64,000 nucleotides of DNA from Chromohalobacter canadensis (GTDB lineage: Bacteria > Pseudomonadota > Gammaproteobacteria > Pseudomonadales > Halomonadaceae): positions 1,612,001 through 1,676,000 of the forward strand of contig NZ_CP140151.1 of NCBI RefSeq assembly GCF_034479555.1, in the 5' to 3' direction. This document shows positions 53,746-62,823 of this stretch, in pieces (the first letter of the stretch is position 1; the number at the start of each line of letters is the position of its first letter). A program made the position numbers and the translations under genes. The notes below the pieces were generated by a model. It was not told where the DNA came from and did no database searches. It saw nothing but the letters and a program-made list of their open reading frames with translations.

Positions 53746-54705
53746 TCAAGTGTTCAGGTAATCCTCGCGATAGGCATGAATTACGGTGTCGACATCGGCG
53801 TCGGCCTGGAAGCCCAGCGATAGCGGACGCTCGATATCCAGACCTCCCGGCCAGCTCGCGACGATCTTGTCGATGGCGGCATCCGGCTCGAAGTCCACCA
53901 GCGCCCGCGTCTCGGCCCCTGCCTGGCGCTCCAATGCATCCAGCAGTTGCGTCACCGTCACGGTGATGCCCGGCAAGTTGAGCGTGCGCCACTCGCCCAG
54001 TGCATCGCCGTCGAGCTGCAAGGCATGGCGTAGATTGCCGACCATCGCGCGCGGCGAGGACAACCAAAGCGGCAGGTCGGGATCCACGGGGCACACGGCA
54101 CGCTGCCCCGCCAGCGGTTCGCGAATGATCGAGCTGGCGAACGAAGAGGCCGCCTGATTGGGCTTGCCGGGTCGCGCCACGATGGTCGGTAGCCGGCAGA
54201 CGCGCCCGTCGATGAAGCCCCGTCGGCTGTAGTCGTTGACCAACAGCTCGCCGATGGCTTTTTGCGCGCCATAGGAAGAGCGCGGCTGAGGCCCGACCAC
54301 TTCCGGCACCGGCTGTTCCAGTCCCGGACCGAATACGGCCAGCGAGCTGGCAAATAAAAAACGCAAGCGGCGCGGATGAGCACGACAGGCATCGAGCAGA
54401 GCCTGCGTCGCCTCGAGGTTGACGCGCATTCCCAACTCGAAATCGGCCTCCGCCTGGGAGCTGACCACGGCCGCCAAATGGCACACGGCGAGAGTATCGT
54501 CGCCCATGGCGCGCTCGATCAGCGCTTTGTCGGCGACATCCCCGACCCATGACTCGACGCGTGGATCGTCGAGAGGACAGGGCGCGAGATCGATCGACGT
54601 CACCCGCGTAATCGTCTCTCCCTCGATACGCTGTCCTTCCTCGAGCAGCGTCTGGATCAAGCGCGCGCCGAGAAAGCCAGCACCTCCGGTCACGATGACT
54701 TGCAT
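53746..54705 (-). CDS. denD: D-erythronate dehydrogenase
   Basis: 319 aa extended SDR. The start has GAGGAG 6 nt upstream. The Rossmann motif is MQVIVTGGAGFLGARLIQTL; DVADKALIERAMGDD follows, then LFASSLAVFGPG and the catalytic YGAQKAIGELLVNDYSRRGF (Tyr-x-x-x-Lys). RLPTIVARPGKPNQAASSFA is typical of DenD. It oxidises D-erythronate to 2-oxo-tetronate, feeding OtnI/OtnK/OtnC. Divergent from the FadR-type regulator, with a shared operator. Confidence 0.92.
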   Translation of the reverse strand: MQVIVTGGAGFLGARLIQTLLEEGQRIEGETITRVTSIDLAPCPLDDPRVESWVGDVADKALIERAMGDDTLAVCHLAAVVSSQAEADFELGMRVNLEATQALLDACRAHPRRLRFLFASSLAVFGPGLEQPVPEVVGPQPRSSYGAQKAIGELLVNDYSRRGFIDGRVCRLPTIVARPGKPNQAASSFASSIIREPLAGQRAVCPVDPDLPLWLSSPRAMVGNLRHALQLDGDALGEWRTLNLPGITVTVTQLLDALERQAGAETRALVDFEPDAAIDKIVASWPGGLDIERPLSLGFQADADVDTVIHAYREDYLNT

Positions 54706-54802
54706 GCACTTCTCCTCGGTCGAGCGAAGCGGCGCTTCGCATGAATCTCCACTGGCAGTGCGACGTTGGTCCAAAGACGTATTGTGTCGCCACCGCGCTA
54801 TT

Positions 54803-54820
54803 TATAATGTTGTCTGACAA
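54803..54820. promoter_or_regulatory. GntR/FadR-type operator over a -10 box
   Basis: TTGTCTGACAA (54810-54820) is a perfect inverted repeat of the FadR-subfamily type (TTGTC-N-GACAA) directly after TATAAT (54803-54808). It lies in the gap between denD and the GntR regulator, so both directions could be repressed. Confidence 0.7.
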
Positions 54821-54916
54821 ATCCATTGGGGCAACACCGCCATTAGTCGGAGACGCCCCAGCGCTATCACTGGCGAGGCCGCACCACGCCTCGCAGCGAT
54901 AAACGAAGGAACTGCG

Positions 54917-55675
54917 GTGATCACCAACCAAGAGACCCAAAAACCGACCCGTGGCGCGCAACTCTCGGAGCAGGTCGCACGGCAGTTGACGCATGCCATC
55001 CATACCGGCGAGATGCGTCCCGGCGAGCGTCTGCCCACCGAGGCCGCGCTGGGCGAACGCTATGGCATCAGCCGTTCGGTGGTACGCGAGGCCATCTCCA
55101 TGCTGCGTAACGCCGGCCTGGTCACGTCACGTCGCGGCAGCGGCAGCTTCGTCGCCGAGGTACCCACCGTGGCGTTACGCTTGGCGATTCCCGACCCATC
55201 GTTGCAATCGATCATCCGCCTGCTCGAACTGCGCCGGGCCCTGGAAGTCGAGGCGGCACGGCTGGCGGCCCAGCGTCGTACGCCGTCCCAATTGCGCCGC
55301 CTTCGCAATGCCATGGCCGATATCGATGAGGCCGTCGAAATCGGTGCCGATGGCGTCGATCAGGACATGGCCTTTCACCGCGCCATCGCCGAGGCCTCGA
55401 ACAACACGCACTTCACCGCCGTCATCGACTTCTATAACCGCTTTTTGCATCACGCCATTACCGTGACGCGAACCAATGAGTCGCTACGCGAAACGTTCAT
55501 GGCGCAGGTCATCGAGGAGCATCAAGCGATCGTGGATGCCATCGACCAGGGCGATGAAGACGCCGCCGCCCAGGCCGCCGCGCGCCATCTTGAACATGCC
55601 GAATGGCGGCTGCGCCAGGCACCGACGGATCTGCTGGAACGTCTCGAGGACACCGAAACCGACACGCCGGTCTAA
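54917..55675 (+). CDS. FadR/GntR-family regulator of tetronate genes
   Basis: 252 aa. N-terminal winged helix: GEMRPGERLPTEAALGERYG then ISRSVVREAISMLRNAGLV. The all-helical FCD domain has DQDMAFHRAIAEASNNTHFT and HHAITVTR with metal-binding Asp/His. Divergent from denD and upstream of ltnD-otnK-otnC-otnI. The TTGTCTGACAA site nearby is its probable target, with a sugar acid as likely effector. Confidence 0.93.
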   Translation: MITNQETQKPTRGAQLSEQVARQLTHAIHTGEMRPGERLPTEAALGERYGISRSVVREAISMLRNAGLVTSRRGSGSFVAEVPTVALRLAIPDPSLQSIIRLLELRRALEVEAARLAAQRRTPSQLRRLRNAMADIDEAVEIGADGVDQDMAFHRAIAEASNNTHFTAVIDFYNRFLHHAITVTRTNESLRETFMAQVIEEHQAIVDAIDQGDEDAAAQAAARHLEHAEWRLRQAPTDLLERLEDTETDTPV

Positions 55676-55712
55676 CCAACGGCCGTTCTAACTAACGACA
55701 GGGGAACGCGAG

Positions 55713-56645
55713 ATGACACAAGCACAACGTGCACGCGTGGGAATCATCGGCCTGGGGTCGATGGGAATGGGCATGGCGACGTCATTGGTCGATGCTGGCT
55801 TCACTACCTGGGGATGCGACCTGCGGCCCGATGCCCGGCAGGCGTTCGAGGCCCACGGCGGTCAGGCGGTCGCCACGCCCGCCGAGATGGCCACCCACGT
55901 CGACATCGTCGTCAGCGTGGTCGTCAACGCCGAACAGACCCGCGAGGTCCTGTTCGGGCCGCAGGGCATCGCCGACGGCCTGGCGCCCGGCAGCGTGGTC
56001 ATCTCGTGCGCCACCTGCGCGCCGGATGCCGTGGTCGCCCTGGGCGACGAGCTCGCCACCCGGGGCCTGCGTCTGCTCGACGCACCGATTTCCGGTGGCG
56101 CCGCCAAGGCCGCACAAGGCGCGCTGACGATCATGGCCTCGGGGCCGGCCGATGTCTTCGATAGCGTCGAGGACGTCCTCGACGCCCTCGCCGCCAAGGT
56201 CTTCCGCCTTGGCGACGCGATGGGACAGGGTTCACAGGTCAAACTGGTCAACCAGCTGTTGGCAGGCGTGCACATCGCCGCTGCCGCCGAGGCCATGGCC
56301 TATGGCATACGCGGCGGCTGCGATCCACAGGTGCTTTATGAGGTCATCACCCAGAGCGCCGGCAATTCATGGATGTTCGAGAACCGCGTCCCACACATTC
56401 TCGAAGACGATTACACACCGCGTTCGGCAGTGGATATCTTCGTCAAGGATCTGGGCCTGGTCCACGACACCGCCCATCGCGACAAGTTTCCCCTGCCGCT
56501 GACCAGTCAAGCACTCACCATGTTTACCCAAGCCTCGGCACAGGGCCATGGCGGCGACGATGACGCTGCCGTGATCAAGACATTTCCGGGCTTCGGGTTG
56601 CCGTCTCACGCGGCCAACGATGCCGATACAGGGGAGGAGGAATGA
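55713..56645 (+). CDS. ltnD: L-threonate dehydrogenase
   Basis: 310 aa beta-hydroxyacid dehydrogenase. The NAD motif is VGIIGLGSMGMGMATSLVDA, the substrate-binding motif is LLDAPISGGAAKAAQGALTI and the catalytic Lys is in GSQVKLVNQLLAGVHI. It oxidises L-threonate to 2-oxo-tetronate. First structural gene of the otn operon; its stop overlaps the open start region of otnK. Confidence 0.93.
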   Translation: MTQAQRARVGIIGLGSMGMGMATSLVDAGFTTWGCDLRPDARQAFEAHGGQAVATPAEMATHVDIVVSVVVNAEQTREVLFGPQGIADGLAPGSVVISCATCAPDAVVALGDELATRGLRLLDAPISGGAAKAAQGALTIMASGPADVFDSVEDVLDALAAKVFRLGDAMGQGSQVKLVNQLLAGVHIAAAAEAMAYGIRGGCDPQVLYEVITQSAGNSWMFENRVPHILEDDYTPRSAVDIFVKDLGLVHDTAHRDKFPLPLTSQALTMFTQASAQGHGGDDDAAVIKTFPGFGLPSHAANDADTGEEE

Positions 56646-56647
56646 CG

Positions 56648-57913
56648 ATGCCCATCATCGGATGCATTGCCGACGACTTCACCGGCGCCACGGACGTAGC
56701 GAGCATGCTGGTCAGCGCCGGCATGCGCACGCTGCAGACCATCGGCGTCCCTACAACGTCACTGGACGACGACGTCGAGGCCGTGGTCGTCGCCCTCAAA
56801 TCGCGCACCTTGCCCGCCGACGAGGCCGTAACGCAGTCACTCGAAGCGCTGGCGTGGTTGCAGGCCCAAGGCTGCGAGCAGTTCTACTTCAAGTACTGCT
56901 CGACCTTCGATTCCACGCCCGCAGGCAATATCGGGCCGGTGACCGACGCGCTGATGACGGCGCTGGGCACCGACTTCACCGTGGCCTGCCCGGCACTGCC
57001 CGCCAACCAGCGCACCGTCTACAACGGCTACCTGTTCGCGGGTGGCGTGCCGCTCAACGAAAGCGGCATGCAGGATCATCCCCTGACGCCCATGACGGAT
57101 GCCAATCTGGTGCGCGTTCTCGGCGCCCAGACGCACCAGCGGGTCGATCTGATCGACTACGCCACACTCAGCGAAGGGAGCGAGGCCGTCGAGGCCCGCA
57201 TCCAGGCGCTGCGCTCGGCGGGCGTGGGCATCGCCATTTGCGACGCTATCGACACCCAGCATTTGCATACGCTGGCACGCGCCTGCCGCCATCTGCCCCT
57301 GGTGACCGCCGGCTCCGGGCTGGCCCTGGGGCTGCCCGCCAACCTGGCTGATCGATTGCCTGCGGCAGGACAGGCCGATGCATTACCCGCCATCGCCGGG
57401 CGAGAGGCGATCCTCAGCGGCAGCTGTTCGCGCGCCACCCTGGCGCAGCTTGAACATGCCCGCGAGCACTACCCGAGCTATCACCTCGACGCCCTGGCCT
57501 TGGCCGATGATTTCGAAGGCGTCATCGCGGCAGCACTCGAGCTGGCCGAAGAGCATCTCGACCGCGGCCCGGTGCTGCTGTATGCCAGCGCCTCGCCGGA
57601 AGACGTTCGGCGGGCTCAGGAGGCCCTCGGCGTCGCGGAGGCAGGGGCCCTAGTCGAACGCGCCATGGCCGAGATCGCCCAGTCCCTCGTCGAGCACCAT
57701 GGCGTGCGGCGCTTGCTCGTGGCGGGAGGCGAAACCTCTGGCGCGGTGGTCAACGCCCTTGGCGTGCAGGGCTTGCGCATCGGCCCGAGCATCGACCCCG
57801 GCGTGCCCTGGACCACCACCTTTGGCACCCCGGCTCCGCTCGCCCTGACTCTCAAGTCGGGCAACTTCGGCGCCCGGGACTTCATGACCAAGGCATGGGG
57901 GATGTTGCCATGA
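56648..57913 (+). CDS. otnK: 3-oxo-tetronate kinase
   Basis: 421 aa four-carbon acid sugar kinase. The ATG at 56648 is preferred because GAGGAGG lies 7 nt upstream; the in-frame ATG at 56642 is too close to it. The N-terminal substrate domain has IGCIADDFTGATDVASMLV and QFYFKYCSTFDSTPAGNIGP. The C-terminal nucleotide domain has LLVAGGETSGAVVNALGVQG. It phosphorylates 3-oxo-tetronate at O4 before OtnC decarboxylates it. Confidence 0.95.
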   Translation: MPIIGCIADDFTGATDVASMLVSAGMRTLQTIGVPTTSLDDDVEAVVVALKSRTLPADEAVTQSLEALAWLQAQGCEQFYFKYCSTFDSTPAGNIGPVTDALMTALGTDFTVACPALPANQRTVYNGYLFAGGVPLNESGMQDHPLTPMTDANLVRVLGAQTHQRVDLIDYATLSEGSEAVEARIQALRSAGVGIAICDAIDTQHLHTLARACRHLPLVTAGSGLALGLPANLADRLPAAGQADALPAIAGREAILSGSCSRATLAQLEHAREHYPSYHLDALALADDFEGVIAAALELAEEHLDRGPVLLYASASPEDVRRAQEALGVAEAGALVERAMAEIAQSLVEHHGVRRLLVAGGETSGAVVNALGVQGLRIGPSIDPGVPWTTTFGTPAPLALTLKSGNFGARDFMTKAWGMLP

Positions 57914-58569
57914 GCCACATCAGCACCACGACCACCGAAAACCGCCTGCGCGAAGAGATCGCCGAGATCGGCCGCGCCTTCCGACTATTGGGCATGGCGC
58001 CCGGCACCTCCGGCAACATCAGCGCCAAGCTCGATGACGGCTGGCTGATGACGCCGACCAACGCCAGCCTCGGCGCCCTCGATCCCGCCGCGATTTCCAA
58101 GCTTGACTGGGACGGCAACCTGCTCGCCGGTGAGCCACCGACCAAGGAGTCGTTCCTGCATCGCGCCTTCTACGATCAGCGGCCCGATACCGGCGGCATC
58201 ATTCACCTGCATGCCACGCACTCGGCGGCGGTCTCGTGTCTCAACGGCCTCGATGAACGCTCCTGTCTGCCTCCCATCACACCGTATTTCGTCATGCGCG
58301 TGGGGCGTTTGCCGCTGATTCCTTACTATCGCCCCGGCGATCCCGCCCTCGGCGACGCGATACGCGAGCATGCCAAGACCCATGGCGCGGTGTTGCTGGC
58401 CAATCACGGCCCCGTGGTGGCGGGCAAGACCCTGGAAGCGGCACGCAACGCCATCGAGGAACTGGAAGAAACCGCCAAGCTGTATCTCCTGCTACGCCAG
58501 CACGACGTGCGCACCTTGGGCGAAGCGGAAATCGACGAGCTTCGTCAGGCCTTCGGCGCCCACTGGTAA
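57910..58569 (+). CDS. otnC: 3-oxo-tetronate 4-phosphate decarboxylase
   Basis: 219 aa class II aldolase fold. MAPGTSGNISAKLDDGWLMT precedes the zinc ligands in GGIIHLHATHSAAVSC and the later His in VLLANHGPVVAGKTLEAA. It produces dihydroxyacetone phosphate and CO2 from the OtnK product. The 4-nt ATGA overlap with otnK shows translational coupling. Confidence 0.94.
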   Translation: MSHISTTTTENRLREEIAEIGRAFRLLGMAPGTSGNISAKLDDGWLMTPTNASLGALDPAAISKLDWDGNLLAGEPPTKESFLHRAFYDQRPDTGGIIHLHATHSAAVSCLNGLDERSCLPPITPYFVMRVGRLPLIPYYRPGDPALGDAIREHAKTHGAVLLANHGPVVAGKTLEAARNAIEELEETAKLYLLLRQHDVRTLGEAEIDELRQAFGAHW

Positions 58570-58593
58570 GCATTTTCTGAAAGGAGTCTCCAC

Positions 58594-59382
58594 ATGCCCC
58601 GCTTTGCCGCCAACCTGTCCATGATGTTCAACGAGGTGCCCTTCATGGAGCGCTTCGCCGAGGCCGCCGCCTGCGGCTTCGAAGGGGTCGAGTTCCTGTT
58701 CCCCTATGCATTCGAGGCCGATGACATCGCTGACGAATTGAAGCGTCATGGCTTGCAGCAGGCGCTGTTCAATCTGCCGCCGGGCGACTGGGAAGCCGGC
58801 GAGCGCGGCATTGCGGCCCTGCCGGGGCGCGAGGCGGAATTCCGCGACAGCGTCGAGACCGCGATTCGTTATGCCCGGGCGCTGAACTGTCCGCGTCTGC
58901 ATGCCATGGCAGGGCTGGCACCTGAGGGTGTTTCACGGGAAACATGGCGCGCGGTGTACCTGGACAACCTGCGCCATGCCGCCCGCCGCCTCGCCGAGCA
59001 CGACCTCGAATTGCTGCTCGAGCCCATCAATACCCGCGACATGCCGGGGTACTGCCTCAACCATCAAGCCGAGGGGCACGACATCGTGGCCGAATTGGGT
59101 GAACCCAACGTCAAGGTGCAGATGGATTTCTACCACACCCAGATCATGGATGGAGATATCTGGAAGACCTATCAGCGTCATCGCGCGGGGGTCGGCCATA
59201 TTCAGATCGCCGGCGTTCCCGAGCGCCACGAACCCGATACCGGCGAAGTGAATTATCCGTGGCTTTTCCAGCAGTTGGATGCAGACGGGTTCGAGGGTTG
59301 GATCGGCTGCGAGTACAAGCCACGCGCCGGCACGCGGCCGGGGCTGGGATGGTTCGAGGCGTGGAAGCGGCAAGCCGGATAG
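58594..59382 (+). CDS. otnI: 2-oxo-tetronate isomerase
   Basis: 262 aa TIM-barrel of the hydroxypyruvate isomerase (Hyi) family: ANLSMMFNEVPFMERFAEAA, LLEPINTRDMPGYCL (metal Glu), VQMDFYHTQIMDGDI (metal Asp) and GHIQIAGVPERHEPDTGEVN. It converts 2-oxo-tetronate to 3-oxo-tetronate for OtnK. AAGGAG lies 7 nt before the ATG. Last gene of the operon. Confidence 0.93.
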   Translation: MPRFAANLSMMFNEVPFMERFAEAAACGFEGVEFLFPYAFEADDIADELKRHGLQQALFNLPPGDWEAGERGIAALPGREAEFRDSVETAIRYARALNCPRLHAMAGLAPEGVSRETWRAVYLDNLRHAARRLAEHDLELLLEPINTRDMPGYCLNHQAEGHDIVAELGEPNVKVQMDFYHTQIMDGDIWKTYQRHRAGVGHIQIAGVPERHEPDTGEVNYPWLFQQLDADGFEGWIGCEYKPRAGTRPGLGWFEAWKRQAG

Positions 59383-59399
59383 GTGTCGAGGGCGTTAGA

Positions 59400-59429
59400 A
59401 GGCCCCGGTGCTTTCCCAAGCCGGGGCCT
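59400..59429. terminator. bidirectional hairpin after otnI and the receptor gene
   Basis: A perfect 9-bp stem AGGCCCCGG / CCGGGGCCT with a 12-nt loop between two convergent genes; no clear T-run. Confidence 0.65.
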
Positions 59430-59439
59430 GCCAGAACAC

Positions 59440-61647
59440 TCAGAATGAGTAGGTCAGGGTCGAGGTCACTCGTCGTGGTTCGCCATAGACACCGTAGGTG
59501 TCGAAATAGCTGTAGTACTTCTCGTCGAACAGGTTCTTCACGTTGACCTGTAGCGCCAACTGAGGCGTGAACTGGTAACGGCCAAAGACATTCGCGACCG
59601 CGTAGCTGCTCTGCTCGTAGTCGCGGGTTCCGCCGGGCGCGGCCTGGTCGTCGATGAAGGTGTCGCTCTGCCATCTAGCGCCCCCACCGATCGTCAGCTG
59701 ACGCCACTGAGGTACACGGTAGCTGGCGAACAGGTTAGCTTGGGTACGCGGGCGGTCGGTGTTGAACGAGCCTTCCGCGGATGTCGCCGTGTAGTGGGTA
59801 AAGCCGACCGTCATATCGAGATCGTCGGTCACCGCACCGGTCAGCTCGGCCTCGAAGCCTTCGCTGACCACGTCACTGACCGGGGTCGCGGTGGTGATGA
59901 GCGAGCCGGGCGTACTGACGATATCGGCCACGTTGTCCTGCTCGAGCCTGAACACCGAGAAGGAGGCATTGAGCAATCCGTCGAACCAAGCGGCCTTGAC
60001 GCCGGTTTCGTAGTTCTTGCCTACAAGAGGCTCCAGGTAACCGTTGCCGCCTGCCAGGCGATAGCTTTGGGGCTGGAAAATCTCGCTATAGCTTAAGTAA
60101 GTGGACCAGACATCGTTGATGTCATAGATCAGGCCGCCATACGGGGTAATATCGTCTTCGCCCTGCGAATGGTTGCCCAGGCTGCTCGACCAGGTACTTC
60201 CATGCCAGTCGGTATAGCGTGCGCCGACGATCAGCGTCAGCGGATCGGCCAGCGAGAACCGCGCGACGCCGTAAACGGCCTGCTGGCGAGTACTCGCGCT
60301 TTCCGACGGAGAAAACGCCGGCCAATCAAGCTCCCCCGTCGAGCCGTCCCAGTTGTCGAAGTCGCCGACGTCGATAGCGGCGGACGTAAAACTGTTTTCG
60401 TAATCGTTACTTTGATCGCTGTAGCTTCCACCAAATACGAGCTCATGCTCACGACCAAATAGCTCGAATGGGCCTCTCACGTAAGCATCGGCGGAGTCCA
60501 TGTCACGCTCGCCTCGATTCCAGCCAGTATAAAAGGCAGGCCCTTGTCCCGTTATCGGATCTGGTGAAGAAAAATAGGGCTCGTAGTAGGGCGACATCAG
60601 TCGCGAATCCAGATCCGACTCTTCATGCGTCGCCGTGCCGCGCAGTTCCCAGCCATTGCCGAAGCGGTGATCGATCTGCGCGAATACTTTCTTCGATTCG
60701 TAATCGCTGTAGGACCAGTCCGGCGCCACGCTGAACGAGCGGCTGTAATCGGTCTCGCTGCCATCGCTGTACCAGAGCGGCAGGCCGCCCCAGGTCGGCG
60801 ACGAGGCATGCGTGTTCTGGTAGTCGTAACCCACCGACAGGGTGGTGTTATCGGTCACGTCCGCATCGATTACCGCGTAGCCGAACTTCTCACGCTCGGA
60901 GTAGCGGTCCAGATAGGAATCGCCGGCGTCGTAGCCGCCGACGAAACGCGCCCGCACATCGCCGGACGGCGTCAGCGGCGTGGTGACATCGACCACGCCG
61001 CGGCGCTGGTCCCAGCTACCCAGCGTGCCGGATACCGACCCCGTCAGCTCGCGGCTGTCGGCGTGCTTACGCACAAAATTGACCGAGGCACCGGGATTCC
61101 CCGCGCCCGTCATCAGGCCGTTGGCGCCGCGCACCACCTCAACCCGATCATAGATCGCCGTGTTCTGGGCTCCCTCGCCGAAGTACCAGCGGCTGTCCAT
61201 GTTGAGCGTGGGAATACCGTCGTATTGATAGCTATTGATGCGAAAACCGCGCGAGTAGAACGACACGCGGTTGCTGTCGATACGACTGGCGGAGACACCT
61301 GTGGTGTTGGTAAGGACCTCCTCGATGTCCTGTAGATCCTGATCCTCGATGCGCTGCTCGGTGATGATGCTGAGCGACTGCGGCACCTCCTTGGTACTCA
61401 GCTCGAAACGCGTACCCGCCGTCGTGCTGCGGCGCGTGTAGCCGACGTTCTCATAGAGATTCTGGGCAGTAATGGTGACCGTCTCCAGCTCATCGGCATC
61501 GTTGGACTGGGCCAGGGCTGATGGAGAGAGTAACGCGGCGACGGAGGAGAAAAGCGCAATCGGTAACGTGCGGCTGCAAAGAGAATGCGCGCAGTCTTGG
61601 CCGCGCATCAGGCCCAAATCGCACGACCGAGAGGATAGTTTGTTCAT
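59440..61647 (-). CDS. TonB-dependent siderophore receptor
   Basis: 735 aa outer-membrane receptor. The start at 61647 has AAGGGA upstream. A long signal peptide ends near PSALAQ, and a TonB-box-like ETVTITAQN follows. The plug has STKEVPQSLSIITEQRIEDQ and VVRGANGLMTGAGNPGASVN. The beta-barrel ends with Phe (RVTSTLTYSF). It resembles ferric-hydroxamate/catecholate (FpvA/FhuE-like) receptors; the ligand is not deducible. No siderophore biosynthesis genes adjoin. A Fur-like box lies upstream. Confidence 0.93.
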   Translation of the reverse strand: MNKLSSRSCDLGLMRGQDCAHSLCSRTLPIALFSSVAALLSPSALAQSNDADELETVTITAQNLYENVGYTRRSTTAGTRFELSTKEVPQSLSIITEQRIEDQDLQDIEEVLTNTTGVSASRIDSNRVSFYSRGFRINSYQYDGIPTLNMDSRWYFGEGAQNTAIYDRVEVVRGANGLMTGAGNPGASVNFVRKHADSRELTGSVSGTLGSWDQRRGVVDVTTPLTPSGDVRARFVGGYDAGDSYLDRYSEREKFGYAVIDADVTDNTTLSVGYDYQNTHASSPTWGGLPLWYSDGSETDYSRSFSVAPDWSYSDYESKKVFAQIDHRFGNGWELRGTATHEESDLDSRLMSPYYEPYFSSPDPITGQGPAFYTGWNRGERDMDSADAYVRGPFELFGREHELVFGGSYSDQSNDYENSFTSAAIDVGDFDNWDGSTGELDWPAFSPSESASTRQQAVYGVARFSLADPLTLIVGARYTDWHGSTWSSSLGNHSQGEDDITPYGGLIYDINDVWSTYLSYSEIFQPQSYRLAGGNGYLEPLVGKNYETGVKAAWFDGLLNASFSVFRLEQDNVADIVSTPGSLITTATPVSDVVSEGFEAELTGAVTDDLDMTVGFTHYTATSAEGSFNTDRPRTQANLFASYRVPQWRQLTIGGGARWQSDTFIDDQAAPGGTRDYEQSSYAVANVFGRYQFTPQLALQVNVKNLFDEKYYSYFDTYGVYGEPRRVTSTLTYSF

Positions 61648-61736
61648 TGTGTTCCCTTGAGGACGCGTCATGGGCGTCGCTTTCATGAGCTTTTCCAAAT
61701 GCCGAAGTATGGAAAGCCCCAACACAATAGTCAACG

Positions 61737-61760
61737 ATTATGATAAATATTCGTATTCGC
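61737..61760 (-). promoter_or_regulatory. candidate Fur box
   Basis: On the minus strand GCGAATACGAATATTTATCA is made of GAATA/GAATA/TTATC hexamer-like units, resembling the Fur consensus. It lies about 90 nt before the receptor start. Repression by iron is expected for such receptors. Confidence 0.45.
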
Positions 61761-61945
61761 AAATTATCCTGGTATGCAACTATAGGCTCACAGCGGCATG
61801 ACCTTTGCCGCCTTCGTCATGTATCTATCCTCTTGCTATACCTATGTTTATGGCATCTCGCCGACCATGATCGGCAGCCCCTTCATCTCCAGCCCACTTA
61901 CCAAGGCGAGTGGAGTTGCCGTACAGGTCGGGCCGTATTAGCTAA

Positions 61946-62749
61946 TCAGCTAGCGTCGGAGCCTTCATTCAGGGCAGCGTCATGGGCTGCATCCAGCCCA
62001 TGATGAACGGCCTGTCGAAAACCACCTTGAAGCATGGCATTCAAGCCTTCGGTGGTCGTGCCACCGTAATCGAGAAATCGCTTGACCAGTTCACTGGGAG
62101 GGGCGGCGTTATCCAGCATCAGTTGGCTGGCGCCCGATAGCGTATGCAGCACGCTGCGACGGGCAGTGGCTTCCGTGATTCCCTGAGCCACGGCATGGCT
62201 GATCAGGGCGTCGGCCAGGAGTGCCGGAAAAGCCGGGCCGCTGCCGGTCAGGGCCGTCAGATAATCTATCTGGGATTCATCGTCGAGCTCATCGCATGGC
62301 CCGCAGCTCGAAAGCAGCCGGTGGACCCAGCGACGCTCGGCCTCGCTGATGTCAGGTGTAGCACACCAGGGCGTATAGGAGTGCCCGATAGCGGCAGCGG
62401 CATTGGGCATGGCACGCACGATACGCTGGCTGCCGGTGGCCTGGCTCAGCGTGGCGACCGAGACTTTGGCCATCAACGAAATCACCAGCCGCTTCTCGAG
62501 CGAGAGATTCATCTCGGCAAACTGTTCGGGCCTTACCGATATGACGACGACATCGGCTAACGCAAGGAGCGCCTCGGCGCTGTCGACGCAGGTGACCTTC
62601 GGCCACTCGTCGTAGTGATAACCCGAGCGGCTAGCCGTCACGACAAGTTGTTCGGGGCCAATCAAACCGCTGGTCAGTGCCGCGCGGCCCAGCGCGCTAC
62701 CCAGCCAACCATTACCGCCGAGGATGCCGAGCGTCGGTGTCTGCTTCAT
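61946..62749 (-). CDS. pyrroline-5-carboxylate reductase-like protein
   Basis: 267 aa of the ProC family. The N-terminal NADP motif is LGILGGNGWLGSALGRAALT (ProC proteins usually have GxGNMA), VVISVRPEQF follows, and the dimerisation domain has DYLTALTGSGPAFPALLADA and DYGGTTTEGLNAMLQGGF. The canonical GxGxMG is altered to GGNGWLG, so it may not be the housekeeping ProC. No proline genes are nearby. Confidence 0.82.
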   Translation of the reverse strand: MKQTPTLGILGGNGWLGSALGRAALTSGLIGPEQLVVTASRSGYHYDEWPKVTCVDSAEALLALADVVVISVRPEQFAEMNLSLEKRLVISLMAKVSVATLSQATGSQRIVRAMPNAAAAIGHSYTPWCATPDISEAERRWVHRLLSSCGPCDELDDESQIDYLTALTGSGPAFPALLADALISHAVAQGITEATARRSVLHTLSGASQLMLDNAAPPSELVKRFLDYGGTTTEGLNAMLQGGFRQAVHHGLDAAHDAALNEGSDAS

Positions 62750-62823
62750 GAATCATCTCCTGTTGAGCGGCAGGCCATGCATCCACGGAGTAAATGAAGC
62801 CTCGTAAAGCGCTAGCCGATGAA

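Noticed and set aside
53720..55003. 427-aa open frame on the minus strand
   Set aside because: Overlaps denD in another frame and crosses the intergenic region; Arg/Gly-rich with no recognisable motif.
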